Assembly: GCF_016858305.2 (NCBI RefSeq)
Contig: NZ_CP074436.1
Span: 4,050,001 to 4,114,000, forward strand
Length of the DNA: 64,000 bases
Source: Polaribacter sp. Q13
GTDB lineage: Bacteria > Bacteroidota > Bacteroidia > Flavobacteriales > Flavobacteriaceae
Reading direction: 5' to 3'
Shown: piece by piece, positions 18,060-27,002 of the stretch
Layout: each line of letters starts with the position of its first letter
How positions within the stretch are numbered: the first letter of the stretch is position 1
Notes under the pieces: model-generated
The model's database searches: none
Seen by the model: the letters and a program-made list of their open reading frames with translations, nothing else
Told to the model about the DNA's origin: nothing
Made by a program: the position numbers and the translations under genes

Positions 18060-19781
18060 ATGGAAATTGAAAGTAAATTACATGCAATAGATTGGATTAT
18101 TCTGTCTGTAACTTTGATTTTTATTGTGGCTTACGGCACGTATGTTACCCGAAAAAATGATAATGTAACCGATTATATAAAAGGAGGAAGCGATTCTAAA
18201 TGGTGGACGATTGGACTATCTGTTATGGCTACACAAGCCAGTGCAATTACGTTTTTATCTACACCAGGACAAGCGTTTCATAGCGGAATGGGGTTTGTAC
18301 AATTTTACTTCGGTTTGCCAATTGCAATGATTATTATTTGCGTGGTTTTTATACCCATTTATCATAAATTAAAAGTCTATACAGCCTACGAGTTTTTAGA
18401 GGGAAGATTCGATTTAAAAACGAGAAGTTTAGCGGCAATTTTATTTTTAGTTCAGCGTGGTTTGGCAGCGGGAATTACCATTTTTGCACCAGCAATTATT
18501 TTAAGTGCTGTGTTAGATTGGGATTTATTGACGCTGAATATTATCATTGGTTTTTTAGTGATTATTTACACGGTTTCTGGAGGTACAAAAGCGGTAAACG
18601 TAACGCAAAAACAACAAATGATTATCATTTTTATTGGAATGCTAATTGCATTTTTTATGATTATGAGTCAGCTTCCGGAAAATATTACCTTTACCAATGC
18701 ATTAGAAATAGCTGGAGCAAGTGATAAAATGCAGGTATTAGATTTTTCTTTCGATTTAAGCAATAGGTACACGGTTTGGACAGGGATTTTAGGAGGAACA
18801 TTTTTAATGTTGTCTTATTTTGGAACAGACCAAAGTCAGGTGCAGCGTTATCTGTCGGGGAAATCGGTTAGAGAGAGTCAGTTGGGTTTAATTTTTAACG
18901 GATTGTTAAAGGTGCCTATGCAGTTTTTTATTCTGTTAATTGGGGTAATGGTTTTTGTTTTTTATCAATTTAATGCATCTCCTTTAAATTTTAATCCCAC
19001 GGCAAATGATGCAGTTCAAAATTCTGAATATTTAGCAGAATATCAAAAATTAGAAGCAGAGCATGCCATTATAGAAAATGATAAAAGGCTGTTGTTTTCT
19101 GATGGATTTCAAGTGGAAGAAAAACAAAGAATTCAAGAATTAAATTCAAGAGATTTAGAGCTAAAAGAATCGGCTAAAGAAATTATTAAAAAAGTTGATG
19201 AGAAGTCGATTAAAAAAATAGAATCGAATGATAAAGATTATGTGTTTATTCATTTTATTCTAAACAATTTACCAAGAGGATTAATCGGACTTTTATTAGC
19301 TGTAATTTTATCTGCAGCGATGTCTTCTACAGCGTCTGAATTAAACGCCTTGGCAAGTACAACTGCTATAGATTTATACAAGCGAAACGTAAGAGAAGAT
19401 AAGAGCGAAGAGCATTATGTAAAGGCTTCTAAATGGTTTACGTTGGCTTGGGGAATTATTGCCATTTCGGTAGCTTGTGTAGCTAATTTATTCGATAATT
19501 TAATTCAGTTAGTTAATATTATTGGGTCTATTTTCTACGGAAATGTCTTGGGTATTTTCTTATTGGCGTTTTTTGTTAAATATGTTACAGGAAATGCTGT
19601 TTTTGTAGCAGCATTAATTACGCAAGCTTTAATTATTACTGTATTTTTACTTGATTGGTTGCCGTATTTATGGTTGAATTTATTAGGGTGTGCGTTAGTA
19701 ATGGGAATTGCAATTATTATTCAAACATTTATGCCTTCTAAAGACAATCATACAGATGATTTAAAAACAATAGAAATTTAA
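18060..19781 (+). CDS. Sodium:solute symporter (SSS family)
   Basis: The 573-residue membrane protein carries about 13 hydrophobic helices. It has the SSS-family start IDWIILSVTLIFIVAYGTYV, the block SVMATQASAITFLSTPG near sodium-binding residues, and QSQVQRYLSGKS. A hydrophilic, coiled-coil-like insert of about 75 residues (around 320-395, rich in E and K) separates two helices before LPRGLIGLLLAVILSAAMSS, also a family block. The substrate may be a sugar or sugar-derived compound, judging from the PIG-L deacetylase upstream and the Gfo/Idh/MocA gene 6 nt downstream. That assignment is inference. Confidence 0.9.
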   Translation: MEIESKLHAIDWIILSVTLIFIVAYGTYVTRKNDNVTDYIKGGSDSKWWTIGLSVMATQASAITFLSTPGQAFHSGMGFVQFYFGLPIAMIIICVVFIPIYHKLKVYTAYEFLEGRFDLKTRSLAAILFLVQRGLAAGITIFAPAIILSAVLDWDLLTLNIIIGFLVIIYTVSGGTKAVNVTQKQQMIIIFIGMLIAFFMIMSQLPENITFTNALEIAGASDKMQVLDFSFDLSNRYTVWTGILGGTFLMLSYFGTDQSQVQRYLSGKSVRESQLGLIFNGLLKVPMQFFILLIGVMVFVFYQFNASPLNFNPTANDAVQNSEYLAEYQKLEAEHAIIENDKRLLFSDGFQVEEKQRIQELNSRDLELKESAKEIIKKVDEKSIKKIESNDKDYVFIHFILNNLPRGLIGLLLAVILSAAMSSTASELNALASTTAIDLYKRNVREDKSEEHYVKASKWFTLAWGIIAISVACVANLFDNLIQLVNIIGSIFYGNVLGIFLLAFFVKYVTGNAVFVAALITQALIITVFLLDWLPYLWLNLLGCALVMGIAIIIQTFMPSKDNHTDDLKTIEI

Positions 19782-19787
19782 TGTGTT

Positions 19788-20759
19788 ATGGAAAAGAAAA
19801 CGATTAAATGGGGAATTATTGGTCTAGGTAATATTGCTCAAAAATTTGCTAAAGATTTAGCCACTGTAGAAAATGCAGAATTAGTTGCTGTGGCATCTAG
19901 AAGTCAAGAAAATGCTGATAAATTTGCACTAAAATACAACTCAAAAAAAGCCTATGCTTCTTATTCAGATTTAGCGAATGATGCTGAGGTAGATGCGGTT
20001 TATATTGCAACTCCACACAGTTTTCATAAAGAGCATGCGATACTTTGTTTGCAACATAAAAAAGCGGTTTTATGCGAGAAACCTTTTGCAATGAATTTAC
20101 AAGAGGTAGAAGAAATGATTGCGGTTGCAAAAGAAAATAATGTGTTATTAATGGAAGCGTTATGGACTTATTTTTTACCACATTATACCTATGTTTTAGA
20201 AAGTCTTAAAAACGAGAAATTTGGAAAGGTATTAAAACTAGAAGCAGATTTTGGTTTTTATAGAGCATTTGATAATGAGAGTAGATTATTTAAAAAAGAA
20301 GTAGGAGGAGGTAGTTTGTTAGATATTGGTATTTATCCAATTTTTGCGGCATTATCAACTTTAGGGATTCCAAATACTATAGAGGCAGATGCTACTTTTT
20401 TTGATAACGGAGCAGACTCTGCATGTAATATGACGTTTGCTTATAATGACACGAAAGCTGTTTTAAAAAGTACATTGTTAGAAGATGCTGCTACAGAAGC
20501 AATTTTTACTTGTGAAAGAGGGATTATAAAAATAAACACCATGTTTCATATGCCTACAACTGTAACAATTACAGAAAACGGCAAAGATGAAACCATCGAT
20601 TTTAAGTACAAAACCATTGGTTATAATTTTGAAACAGAACACTTTAATAATCTGTTAAGAGCAAACAAAAAAGAAAGTGATGTAATGACTTTCGATTTCT
20701 CTAAAAACATAATAGCTACGCTAGATAAAGTTAGAAGTATTATAGGTTTGGAATATTAG
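19788..20759 (+). CDS. Gfo/Idh/MocA family NAD(P)-dependent oxidoreductase
   Basis: The 323-residue protein has an N-terminal Rossmann fold (WGIIGLGNIAQKFAKDL), the diagnostic AVLCEKPFAMN with the EKP lysine, and a C-terminal alpha/beta domain with GGGSLLDIGIYPI. The family oxidises or reduces sugars and related compounds. It follows the symporter by 6 nt and is probably cotranscribed, so a role in metabolising the imported compound is likely. Its last 20 nt overlap the end of the convergent methyltransferase gene (20740-20759). Confidence 0.9.
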   Translation: MEKKTIKWGIIGLGNIAQKFAKDLATVENAELVAVASRSQENADKFALKYNSKKAYASYSDLANDAEVDAVYIATPHSFHKEHAILCLQHKKAVLCEKPFAMNLQEVEEMIAVAKENNVLLMEALWTYFLPHYTYVLESLKNEKFGKVLKLEADFGFYRAFDNESRLFKKEVGGGSLLDIGIYPIFAALSTLGIPNTIEADATFFDNGADSACNMTFAYNDTKAVLKSTLLEDAATEAIFTCERGIIKINTMFHMPTTVTITENGKDETIDFKYKTIGYNFETEHFNNLLRANKKESDVMTFDFSKNIIATLDKVRSIIGLEY

Positions 20760-21369
20760 TTTTTCTTCCAATAAAACGTATAACGTTACTTTTTGCTTTA
20801 TGAAATAGACCTTCTTCGAGTTCTATTTCTTTTTCTTCTAATAAGATAATTTTAAAATTAGGAAAATCGTTTTTGATCATATCTATAGAAAATAAAAAAT
20901 CAATGTTTTTTGGACCTCCAGCATTTGGGTTTTCTTTTTGTAATTCAAAATGATTTTTACTAAACCCTTCGAGGATTATAATTCCGTTGGGTTTTATCAA
21001 TGCTGCTATTTTGGAGTGATACTCCGATAATATATTAGGAGGAAAGTGGGCGAAAATTAAAGAAGCAATATCAAATTTTTCATTCAATAAATTCAGACTA
21101 AAAAAATCGCCTACTTCATAATTAATTTTTACATTTTCTTTTTCAGCAAGTTTCAAGGCTTTGTTTTTTCCTTCTATACTAATATCAAAAGCAAAAATTT
21201 CTAAGCCTTTTTTTGCAGCATATACGGCGTTTCTACCTTCTCCTTCTGCAGGAAATAAAATTTTGCCTTTTAAATTATAGGTATCTAAAGTCTCTTTTAA
21301 AAATTCATTGGGTTTTATTCCATATGCATATTCTTTATCTGCATATCTTTCATTCCACATTTCTTTCAT
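20740..21369 (-). CDS. Class I SAM-dependent methyltransferase (TehB-like)
   Basis: A 209-residue cytoplasmic protein beginning MKEMWNERYADKEYAYGIKPN, a start typical of small TehB/thiopurine-type methyltransferases. The SAM glycine motif is FPAEGEGRNAVYAA, and an acidic loop FAFDIS follows. IFAHFPPNI is the equivalent of the post-II motif. The acceptor is unknown; tellurite or thiol methylation is only a family-level guess. Its stop overlaps the convergent oxidoreductase by 20 nt, with no room for a separate terminator. Confidence 0.8.
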   Translation of the reverse strand: MKEMWNERYADKEYAYGIKPNEFLKETLDTYNLKGKILFPAEGEGRNAVYAAKKGLEIFAFDISIEGKNKALKLAEKENVKINYEVGDFFSLNLLNEKFDIASLIFAHFPPNILSEYHSKIAALIKPNGIIILEGFSKNHFELQKENPNAGGPKNIDFLFSIDMIKNDFPNFKIILLEEKEIELEEGLFHKAKSNVIRFIGRKTNIPNL

Positions 21370-21440
21370 AGGATTATTTTAATGTTAAAATTGATTTTTT
21401 GAAGGAACCAATACTTTAAGGTTTTTCTTAAAAAAAAATA

Positions 21441-22112
21441 TTAAATTGAAAATAAATCTTTAAGTGTTAAATTGTCGTTTTTATTTAAACGTGCCATTAT
21501 TTTTAAAAATACTATTGCAGTAATAAAAGCATCTCCACTTGCAGTATGACGATCGCTTTTAGAAACGTTTAATTCGTCGCACAAGGTGTCTAAAGTAAAA
21601 CGTTCTTTTTGGAGTGTGTTTTGATAAACAGCATGTTTAGATTTTCTGTATAAATGCTCCGTGTCTAAAGTTTTGTTTTGAATATTGGGTAAATGATTTC
21701 TTTCTAAAATTTGGTTCATCATCATCATGTCAAAATTAATATGATGCCCTACTAAAACAGCATTACCAATGTATTTTAAAAAACTTTTTAGCGCTTCTAA
21801 TTCTGTTATTTTAGTAATACGTCCTTCTTTTAAAATTCCATGAATATGTACTGTTTCTGGATTAAAAAATTCTTGTTTTAAATATACTTCAAAACTATCG
21901 TTTACATTTAAAGTGTTATTTATTAAGGAAACGGCTCCAATTGATAAAACTCGATCTTTCATTCTATTAAAACCTGTAGTTTCAGTATCGAAAACAACAA
22001 ATCTAGTTTCGGAGATACTTAGTTTCGGTGTATTTGAAAGACTTTCTTCGTACTCTAAAAAGTAATCGGGAAGCTTATTTTGCTCTTTTTTATTAAACCA
22101 ACTAAAATTCAT
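21441..22112 (-). CDS. 3'-5' exonuclease, DnaQ/Pol III epsilon-like
   Basis: The 223-residue protein is a DEDDh exonuclease. Exo I is VVFDTETTGF, Exo II VGHHINFDMMMM, and Exo III HTASGDAFIT, with the catalytic histidine and final aspartate. About 35 residues precede the nuclease fold. It starts 2 nt after the DUF294 protein gene, and these two families are often found side by side in bacteria, often near solute symporters. That suggests nucleotide turnover linked to signalling rather than replication proofreading, but this is inference. Confidence 0.87.
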   Translation of the reverse strand: MNFSWFNKKEQNKLPDYFLEYEESLSNTPKLSISETRFVVFDTETTGFNRMKDRVLSIGAVSLINNTLNVNDSFEVYLKQEFFNPETVHIHGILKEGRITKITELEALKSFLKYIGNAVLVGHHINFDMMMMNQILERNHLPNIQNKTLDTEHLYRKSKHAVYQNTLQKERFTLDTLCDELNVSKSDRHTASGDAFITAIVFLKIMARLNKNDNLTLKDLFSI

Positions 22113-22114
22113 AA

Positions 22115-24031
22115 TTATCTAATATTACCGAGGTTAAATCTAATAGTAAGTACTTCTTGAATTTCTCTAATTGGTTTAAAACACCTTTTTAATTTTAACT
22201 TTTCTTCTTTTGTTAAGGACTCTAATTTTATAAATTTTCCAGAATCATTGTGTAAAATACCTTGTTTAGTTTTAAATTTTAATAATGCTTTAAAAGCATA
22301 AGAACAAGATTGATATAGTTCTTTATTTTGAGGCTCTATTTCTGCTAATTTTTCAAAACGTTGTGCTGTATTATTTATTTCGAACACGTTGTTAGACAAC
22401 GTTAAAAGTCTTGCAGCATTAATTAACGGCATTAAAGCTCTTGTTTTTATGTTAAAAGAGTCTTTATGGTCTCCGTTATTTTCTACTAAAAACTGTTTGA
22501 AAAATCCTAATGGAGAGGGACTTGCGATAGCTTCTTTTCCTAAAAGTGTAAATAAATGACTTCTTTCATTAAGTGTAGCAAAAATACTTTTAGTTAATTC
22601 TTTTGCCATGCTAACATCACCATAAATAGCATTAAAATCGAAGAAAATAGACGATAATAAAATGGCTTTTTCATCAACATTAATAATCCAATCGTTAAAT
22701 TGATTTTTCCATTCTGTTAAAGATAGACACCATTTTGGGTTGCTTGCCATCATTTCTGCAGGGCAATATTCGTAACCGATTTTATGTAATGATTTGGTAA
22801 TATGACCAGATAATTTTAGAAAATAGGCTTTTGTTTCTGCGTATTTATCTTCAGTTACTTCATCAAAAATAATTGCATTGTCTTGGTCTGTATATAAAAG
22901 TTGTTCTTTTCTTCCCTGACTACCTAATGCCAACCATGTAAATTTAACAGGTGGAGGAGTTTCCATCTTTTTTAAAGAAAGCTCAATAACTCGTATGGCT
23001 ACACCATCATTTATTTCAGAAATTATTTTAGAAATATGAGATAATGGAATGTTTTGTTCTAAATAAGATTTTAAAAGCTGATTGGCTTTGATTCTAATTT
23101 CTCTAATTTCTCTAGTTTTTTTAGCGCGTTTAATTTCCTTTAAAATTACTGTAGGGTTATTTCCTAAAGAAGCTAAAACATCATGGTTTGTTAAAATTCC
23201 AATTAATTTAGAATTACTTGTTCCGTCTTCAGTAATACATAAATGCCCTACTTTATGTTTTATCATTTGTAGTTGAGCGTCTAAAACAGTTAAGTTTTTA
23301 GATTGTGTAATTACCGGAAAAGACATGATATCTTCAACAGAATCATTAATAGAAAAAAGACCTGTTGCAATTTTATTTTTAAAATCGCTATTGGTAATAA
23401 TTCCAATTGGTAAGCAGTTGTCATCAATCACTATAATACAACTAATTTTTTGATTGCTCATTTTTGTCGCCGCTTCTTTAACAGTAGACTTAATGGTGCA
23501 TTTTAAAGGTTTTTTAGTAAAGTTGACAGATTGTAAATTGGAGTCAGATAAATTATCTTGAACGATATAATCTGTAAAAACATTGTTGTTTTCTTCATTG
23601 GTATAAGGATCAAAAGATTTAGATGCAAATGAAGTTAATAAGAATTTATTAATTTTTAAACTTCTTTGAGATACTGCTTCAAAAATTTCAATAGGAATAC
23701 CGTATACAATAGATTCCTCATTGGCGACGGCGTCTAAAACATAATTCTCTTTACTAATTAAAGGTCTTAATCCAAAAATATCACCACCGTCGCATATATC
23801 TATTAAAGATTTTTTGTCTTCTAGATTTTTATACAAACTAATACCACCATTTCTTACGATGTAAAAATGTTTGTGATTGGCTTCATTTTGGTGATAAAGA
23901 ACTTTTCCTTTTTCTAAATAGATGATGGATACTTGAGAAGCGATTTCAAGTATTTTGGAACTTGTTAATAGATTGAAAGGAGGATAGTTTTTTAAAAAAT
24001 CGTAAACGCGTTCTGCAATTGAGTTTTTCAT
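22115..24031 (-). CDS. cNMP-binding, CBS and DUF294 nucleotidyltransferase-like protein
   Basis: The 638-residue protein has four recognisable parts: a cyclic-nucleotide-binding-like domain (about 15-130, with KGKVLYHQNE and HFYIVRNGGIS), a CBS pair (about 172-292), a DUF294 GlnD-like nucleotidyltransferase domain with LALGSQGRKEQLLYTDQDN (368-386; D382 and D384 as candidate metal ligands), and a helical C-terminal DUF294_C domain (about 480-638). It looks like a ligand-sensing nucleotidyltransferase, but no target is known. It is overlapped 4 nt by the NUDIX gene upstream and followed after 2 nt by the exonuclease, so the three genes form one unit. Confidence 0.87.
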   Translation of the reverse strand: MKNSIAERVYDFLKNYPPFNLLTSSKILEIASQVSIIYLEKGKVLYHQNEANHKHFYIVRNGGISLYKNLEDKKSLIDICDGGDIFGLRPLISKENYVLDAVANEESIVYGIPIEIFEAVSQRSLKINKFLLTSFASKSFDPYTNEENNNVFTDYIVQDNLSDSNLQSVNFTKKPLKCTIKSTVKEAATKMSNQKISCIIVIDDNCLPIGIITNSDFKNKIATGLFSINDSVEDIMSFPVITQSKNLTVLDAQLQMIKHKVGHLCITEDGTSNSKLIGILTNHDVLASLGNNPTVILKEIKRAKKTREIREIRIKANQLLKSYLEQNIPLSHISKIISEINDGVAIRVIELSLKKMETPPPVKFTWLALGSQGRKEQLLYTDQDNAIIFDEVTEDKYAETKAYFLKLSGHITKSLHKIGYEYCPAEMMASNPKWCLSLTEWKNQFNDWIINVDEKAILLSSIFFDFNAIYGDVSMAKELTKSIFATLNERSHLFTLLGKEAIASPSPLGFFKQFLVENNGDHKDSFNIKTRALMPLINAARLLTLSNNVFEINNTAQRFEKLAEIEPQNKELYQSCSYAFKALLKFKTKQGILHNDSGKFIKLESLTKEEKLKLKRCFKPIREIQEVLTIRFNLGNIR

Positions 24032-24576
24032 CTTTTATGTATTTGTTGATGAATTTTGTTATAAACCGAAAAATAATACTCATGAAATCTAGGGAGTAAA
24101 ATATTTTCTAAATTTTCGGTGTTTTTTAAAGTTGATAAATCAAATAATTTGATGGCATCTACTTCTTCTTTTTGAATGCTTAAAGTTGATAAAGGAACTT
24201 TTAATTCTGCAATAAAAACATGATGATGTTCGTTATCTTGAATTCCGTTTGCATGAGAAACTTGATGAATTCTTGTACCAATTTTAATGAGGTCTCTTTC
24301 TTGCAGTTCCAAACCAATTTCTTCAAAAACTTCTCTTTTTGCAGAAGTAATTACATCTTCTCCTGCGCCAATATGTCCTGCAACAGAAATATCCCACATA
24401 CCAGGAAATACTTTTTTAGTCAAAGCTCTTTTCTGTAGCAATATTTTTTCATCCGAAGTAAAAAGCCATATATGAACAGTGGCATGAAACCAACCGTTTT
24501 TATGTGCTTCAGATTTTAAAGCAGTTTTTCCTGTAGGTTGCCCTTCAGGAGTTAAAATATCAATGAGTTCGTCCAT
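24028..24576 (-). CDS. NUDIX hydrolase (IDI/YfcD-like)
   Basis: The 182-residue protein carries a full Nudix box from GHIGAGEDV to REVFEEIGLEL (pattern G x5 E x7 RE x2 EE x GL). The N-terminal IDILTPEGQPTGKTALKSEAH and WFHATVHIWLF resemble the isopentenyl diphosphate isomerase/YfcD subgroup. It probably hydrolyses a nucleoside diphosphate-linked compound; the substrate is not determined. It overlaps the DUF294 gene by 4 nt (ATGA), implying translational coupling, and is the first gene of the unit. Confidence 0.9.
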   Translation of the reverse strand: MDELIDILTPEGQPTGKTALKSEAHKNGWFHATVHIWLFTSDEKILLQKRALTKKVFPGMWDISVAGHIGAGEDVITSAKREVFEEIGLELQERDLIKIGTRIHQVSHANGIQDNEHHHVFIAELKVPLSTLSIQKEEVDAIKLFDLSTLKNTENLENILLPRFHEYYFSVYNKIHQQIHKR

Positions 24577-24580
24577 CTTT

Positions 24581-24672
24581 TTAACCGCAAAGTGCGCAAA
24601 GAAACCGCAAAGGTCACAAAGTAGTATTTATTATTCTTTGCGACCTTTGCGAAAACTTAGTGCTTTTGCGTT
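24581..24672. repeat. CGCAAAG-type palindromic intergenic repeat
   Basis: A 92-nt imperfect palindrome. The inner arms, 24606-24621 and 24636-24651, match over 16 nt with one mismatch around a 14-nt loop; the outer arms (AACCGCAAAGTGCGC and ...TGCTTTTGCGTTT) also pair partly. The words CGCAAAG and CTTTGCG recur five times. From general knowledge, this sequence style is common between genes in Bacteroidota. It separates the NUDIX and M42 genes. Confidence 0.8.
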
Positions 24673-24679
24673 TTATATA

Positions 24680-25768
24680 TTATTCAAAATATGAAAAAGT
24701 TTCATCACCTTTAATATTCAATAATGTTTCATAAATCATTTTAATCACATTTTCTACATCATCTCTGTGTACCATTTCTACAGTTGTGTGCATGTATCTT
24801 AACGGTAAAGAAATTAAAGCAGAAGCAACGCCACCATTACTATATGCAAAAGCATCTGTATCGGTTCCTGTAGCTCTAGAAAGTGCAGAACGTTGAAAAG
24901 GAATCTCTTTAGCTTCGGCAGTTTCTGTAATTAAATCGCGTAATTTTTGTTGTACAGCTGGTGCATAAGCAATAACCGGACCTTTACCTAACTCTAAGAA
25001 TCCAGCAGTTTTTTGCTCAATCATAGGTGTAGTAGTATCGTGTGTAACGTCGGTTACAATCGCAACATTTGGTTTTATGGTTTGTGTAATCATTTCTGCA
25101 CCACGTAAACCAATTTCTTCTTGTACCGCGTTGGTAATGTATAAACCAAAAGGCAATTCTTTTTTGTTTTCTTTTAATAGACGTGCAACTTCGGCAATCA
25201 TAAAACCACCCATTCTGTTGTCTAAAGCTCTACATACAAATTTATCTCCATTTAAAATATGAAAAGTATCTGGATAGGTAATTACACAACCAACATGAAC
25301 ACCTAAAGCTTCTACTTCTTTTTTAGTAGCACAACCTGTATCAATAAAAATATTGTCTGGTTTTGGTGCTTCTTCATTCGCTTTATTTCTAGTGTGAATT
25401 GCTGGCCAACCAAAAACACCTTTTACAATGCCATTTTTTGTATGAATGTTTACCATTTTACTTGGTGCAATTTGATGATCTGATCCTCCGTTTCTAATTA
25501 CGTAAATCAATCCGTTATCAGAAATATAATTTACATACCAAGAAATTTCATCTGCATGCCCTTCAATTACTACTTTGTATTTTGCATCTGGGTTTATAAC
25601 ACCAACAGCAGAACCATACGTATCTGTAATAAATGTGTCTACATAAGGTTTTAGGTAGTCCATCCAAATTTTTTGACCTTCCCATTCGTAACCAGTCGGA
25701 GCAGCATTATTTAGATATTTTTCTAAAAATGTAAGAGATTCTTTATTTAATATTGATTTTTTTGACAT
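24680..25768 (-). CDS. M42 family metallopeptidase (glutamyl aminopeptidase/endoglucanase-like)
   Basis: The 362-residue protein is a di-metal aminopeptidase of family M42. Metal-site blocks are EGHADEISW, RALDNRMGGFM, VQEEIGLRGAE, TDVTHD and the C-terminal HTTVEMVHRDD, in the usual order. No signal peptide is seen, so it acts in the cytoplasm on short peptides. It stands alone on the minus strand, divergent from the ABC transporter genes. A palindrome at 25932-25960 lies in the shared control region. Confidence 0.92.
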   Translation of the reverse strand: MSKKSILNKESLTFLEKYLNNAAPTGYEWEGQKIWMDYLKPYVDTFITDTYGSAVGVINPDAKYKVVIEGHADEISWYVNYISDNGLIYVIRNGGSDHQIAPSKMVNIHTKNGIVKGVFGWPAIHTRNKANEEAPKPDNIFIDTGCATKKEVEALGVHVGCVITYPDTFHILNGDKFVCRALDNRMGGFMIAEVARLLKENKKELPFGLYITNAVQEEIGLRGAEMITQTIKPNVAIVTDVTHDTTTPMIEQKTAGFLELGKGPVIAYAPAVQQKLRDLITETAEAKEIPFQRSALSRATGTDTDAFAYSNGGVASALISLPLRYMHTTVEMVHRDDVENVIKMIYETLLNIKGDETFSYFE

Positions 25769-25931
25769 TATATATATGTTTATAAGTGTGAAAAGTTTTT
25801 AAAGCTAAAATGTCTGTTTGTAGGTTTTCTTTTTATGGAATTGAAAAAGAAAAAGTATTTAGAGCATTTTACACTTTCAATTGTAAAAATAATACGAATT
25901 TTTAGGAATTCCATTAAAATAATCACAAAAA

Positions 25932-25960
25932 AGTGTAACAAAAGTGCTTACTTTTACACT
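25932..25960. promoter_or_regulatory. 29-bp inverted repeat, possible operator
   Basis: AGTGTAA at the left end mirrors TTACACT at the right, and inner AAAAGT mirrors ACTTTT around GCTT. It lies 34 nt before the ABC ATPase start and between divergent genes, a good place for a repressor site (TetR-like sites look similar). No regulator gene is adjacent. Confidence 0.4.
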
Positions 25961-25993
25961 AATCACCAAACGAATATCACTAAAACCAACAAT

Positions 25994-26881
25994 ATGAAGT
26001 TAGTAATTGAAAATTTAACCAAGACTTATAAAAACGGTGTAAAAGCAATCGATAATCTAAGTATCGAAATAGGTACAGGAATGTTTGGTTTATTAGGCCC
26101 AAATGGAGCAGGTAAATCATCTTTAATGAGAACCATTGCAACGTTACAAAGTCCAGATTCTGGTTCAATTACTTTTGGTGATATTAATGTTTTAGAAGAC
26201 AATATGTCTTTGCGAAAAGTATTGGGGTATTTGCCACAATCTTTTGGCGTGTATCCAAAAATGTCAGCGCAAGATTTATTAGATTATTTTGCTACGTTAA
26301 AAGGGATTTCAAAAAAAGACGAAAGAAAAGCTATTGTAAAAGAAGTTTTAGAAATTACTAATTTATATGACGTAAGGCATAAGCATGTTGCAGGATATTC
26401 TGGCGGAATGAAACAACGTTTCGGAATTGCTCAATTGCTTTTAAACAACCCAAAATTGATTATTGTTGATGAACCAACTGCTGGTTTAGATCCTGCAGAG
26501 AGACATCGATTTTTAAATGTTTTAAGAGAAGTTGGTACCAATACAACCGTTATTTTTTCTACGCATATTGTAGAAGATGTAAAAGAGTTATGTAATGAAA
26601 TGGCAATTTTAAACGGAGGTAGAATTCTAAAACACACCACTCCGCAAGAGGCAACTTCGGAAATAGCAAATACTATTTGGACCAAAATTATAGAGAGAGA
26701 GGAATTGGAAGAAAACGAGAAGAATTTCAATATTTTATCATCAAACTACAATCAAGACAATACGTTAAATATTAGAGTGCATGCTTCAGAAAAACCTTCG
26801 GATGATTTTGTGGCTGCAACTCCGCAGTTAGATGATGTGTATTTTATTGCTTTAAAACAAGATGAACCGCAGTTGGTTTAA
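25994..26881 (+). CDS. ABC transporter ATP-binding protein
   Basis: A 295-residue ATPase. The open frame extends upstream to 25835, but conserved sequence begins at MKLVIENLTKTYKNG, so the ATG at 25994 is chosen; the upstream part overlaps the promoter palindrome. Walker A is GPNGAGKSS, the signature is YSGGMKQRFGIAQ, and Walker B is LIIVDEPTAGLDP. About 75 C-terminal residues follow the ATPase core. It pairs with the large permease-peptidase gene 121 nt downstream. The gap holds an imperfect inverted repeat but no terminator with a T-run. Confidence 0.93.
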   Translation: MKLVIENLTKTYKNGVKAIDNLSIEIGTGMFGLLGPNGAGKSSLMRTIATLQSPDSGSITFGDINVLEDNMSLRKVLGYLPQSFGVYPKMSAQDLLDYFATLKGISKKDERKAIVKEVLEITNLYDVRHKHVAGYSGGMKQRFGIAQLLLNNPKLIIVDEPTAGLDPAERHRFLNVLREVGTNTTVIFSTHIVEDVKELCNEMAILNGGRILKHTTPQEATSEIANTIWTKIIEREELEENEKNFNILSSNYNQDNTLNIRVHASEKPSDDFVAATPQLDDVYFIALKQDEPQLV

Positions 26882-27002
26882 TTTTTAGATTTCTAGACTT
26901 TTGGATGATTAGATTGTTAGAAACTCTATAATTTAATCCATAAATCTAAAATCCTATTCTTCTAAACATCTAATTAATCCATCAATCTAAATATCCAAAA
27001 AA
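26882..27002. repeat. AT-rich imperfect inverted repeat between ABC genes
   Basis: The left half contains TTTTGGATGATTAGATTG and the right half, reversed, contains TTTTGGATATTTAGATTG. The words TTAGAT and ATCCAA recur. It resembles simple dispersed intergenic repeats of flavobacteria and would form a weak hairpin in the transcript between ATPase and permease. Confidence 0.5.

Noticed and set aside
25835..25993. N-terminal extension of the ABC ATPase
   Set aside because: The extra 53 residues are not ABC-like and cover the promoter palindrome; the conserved start is at 25994.
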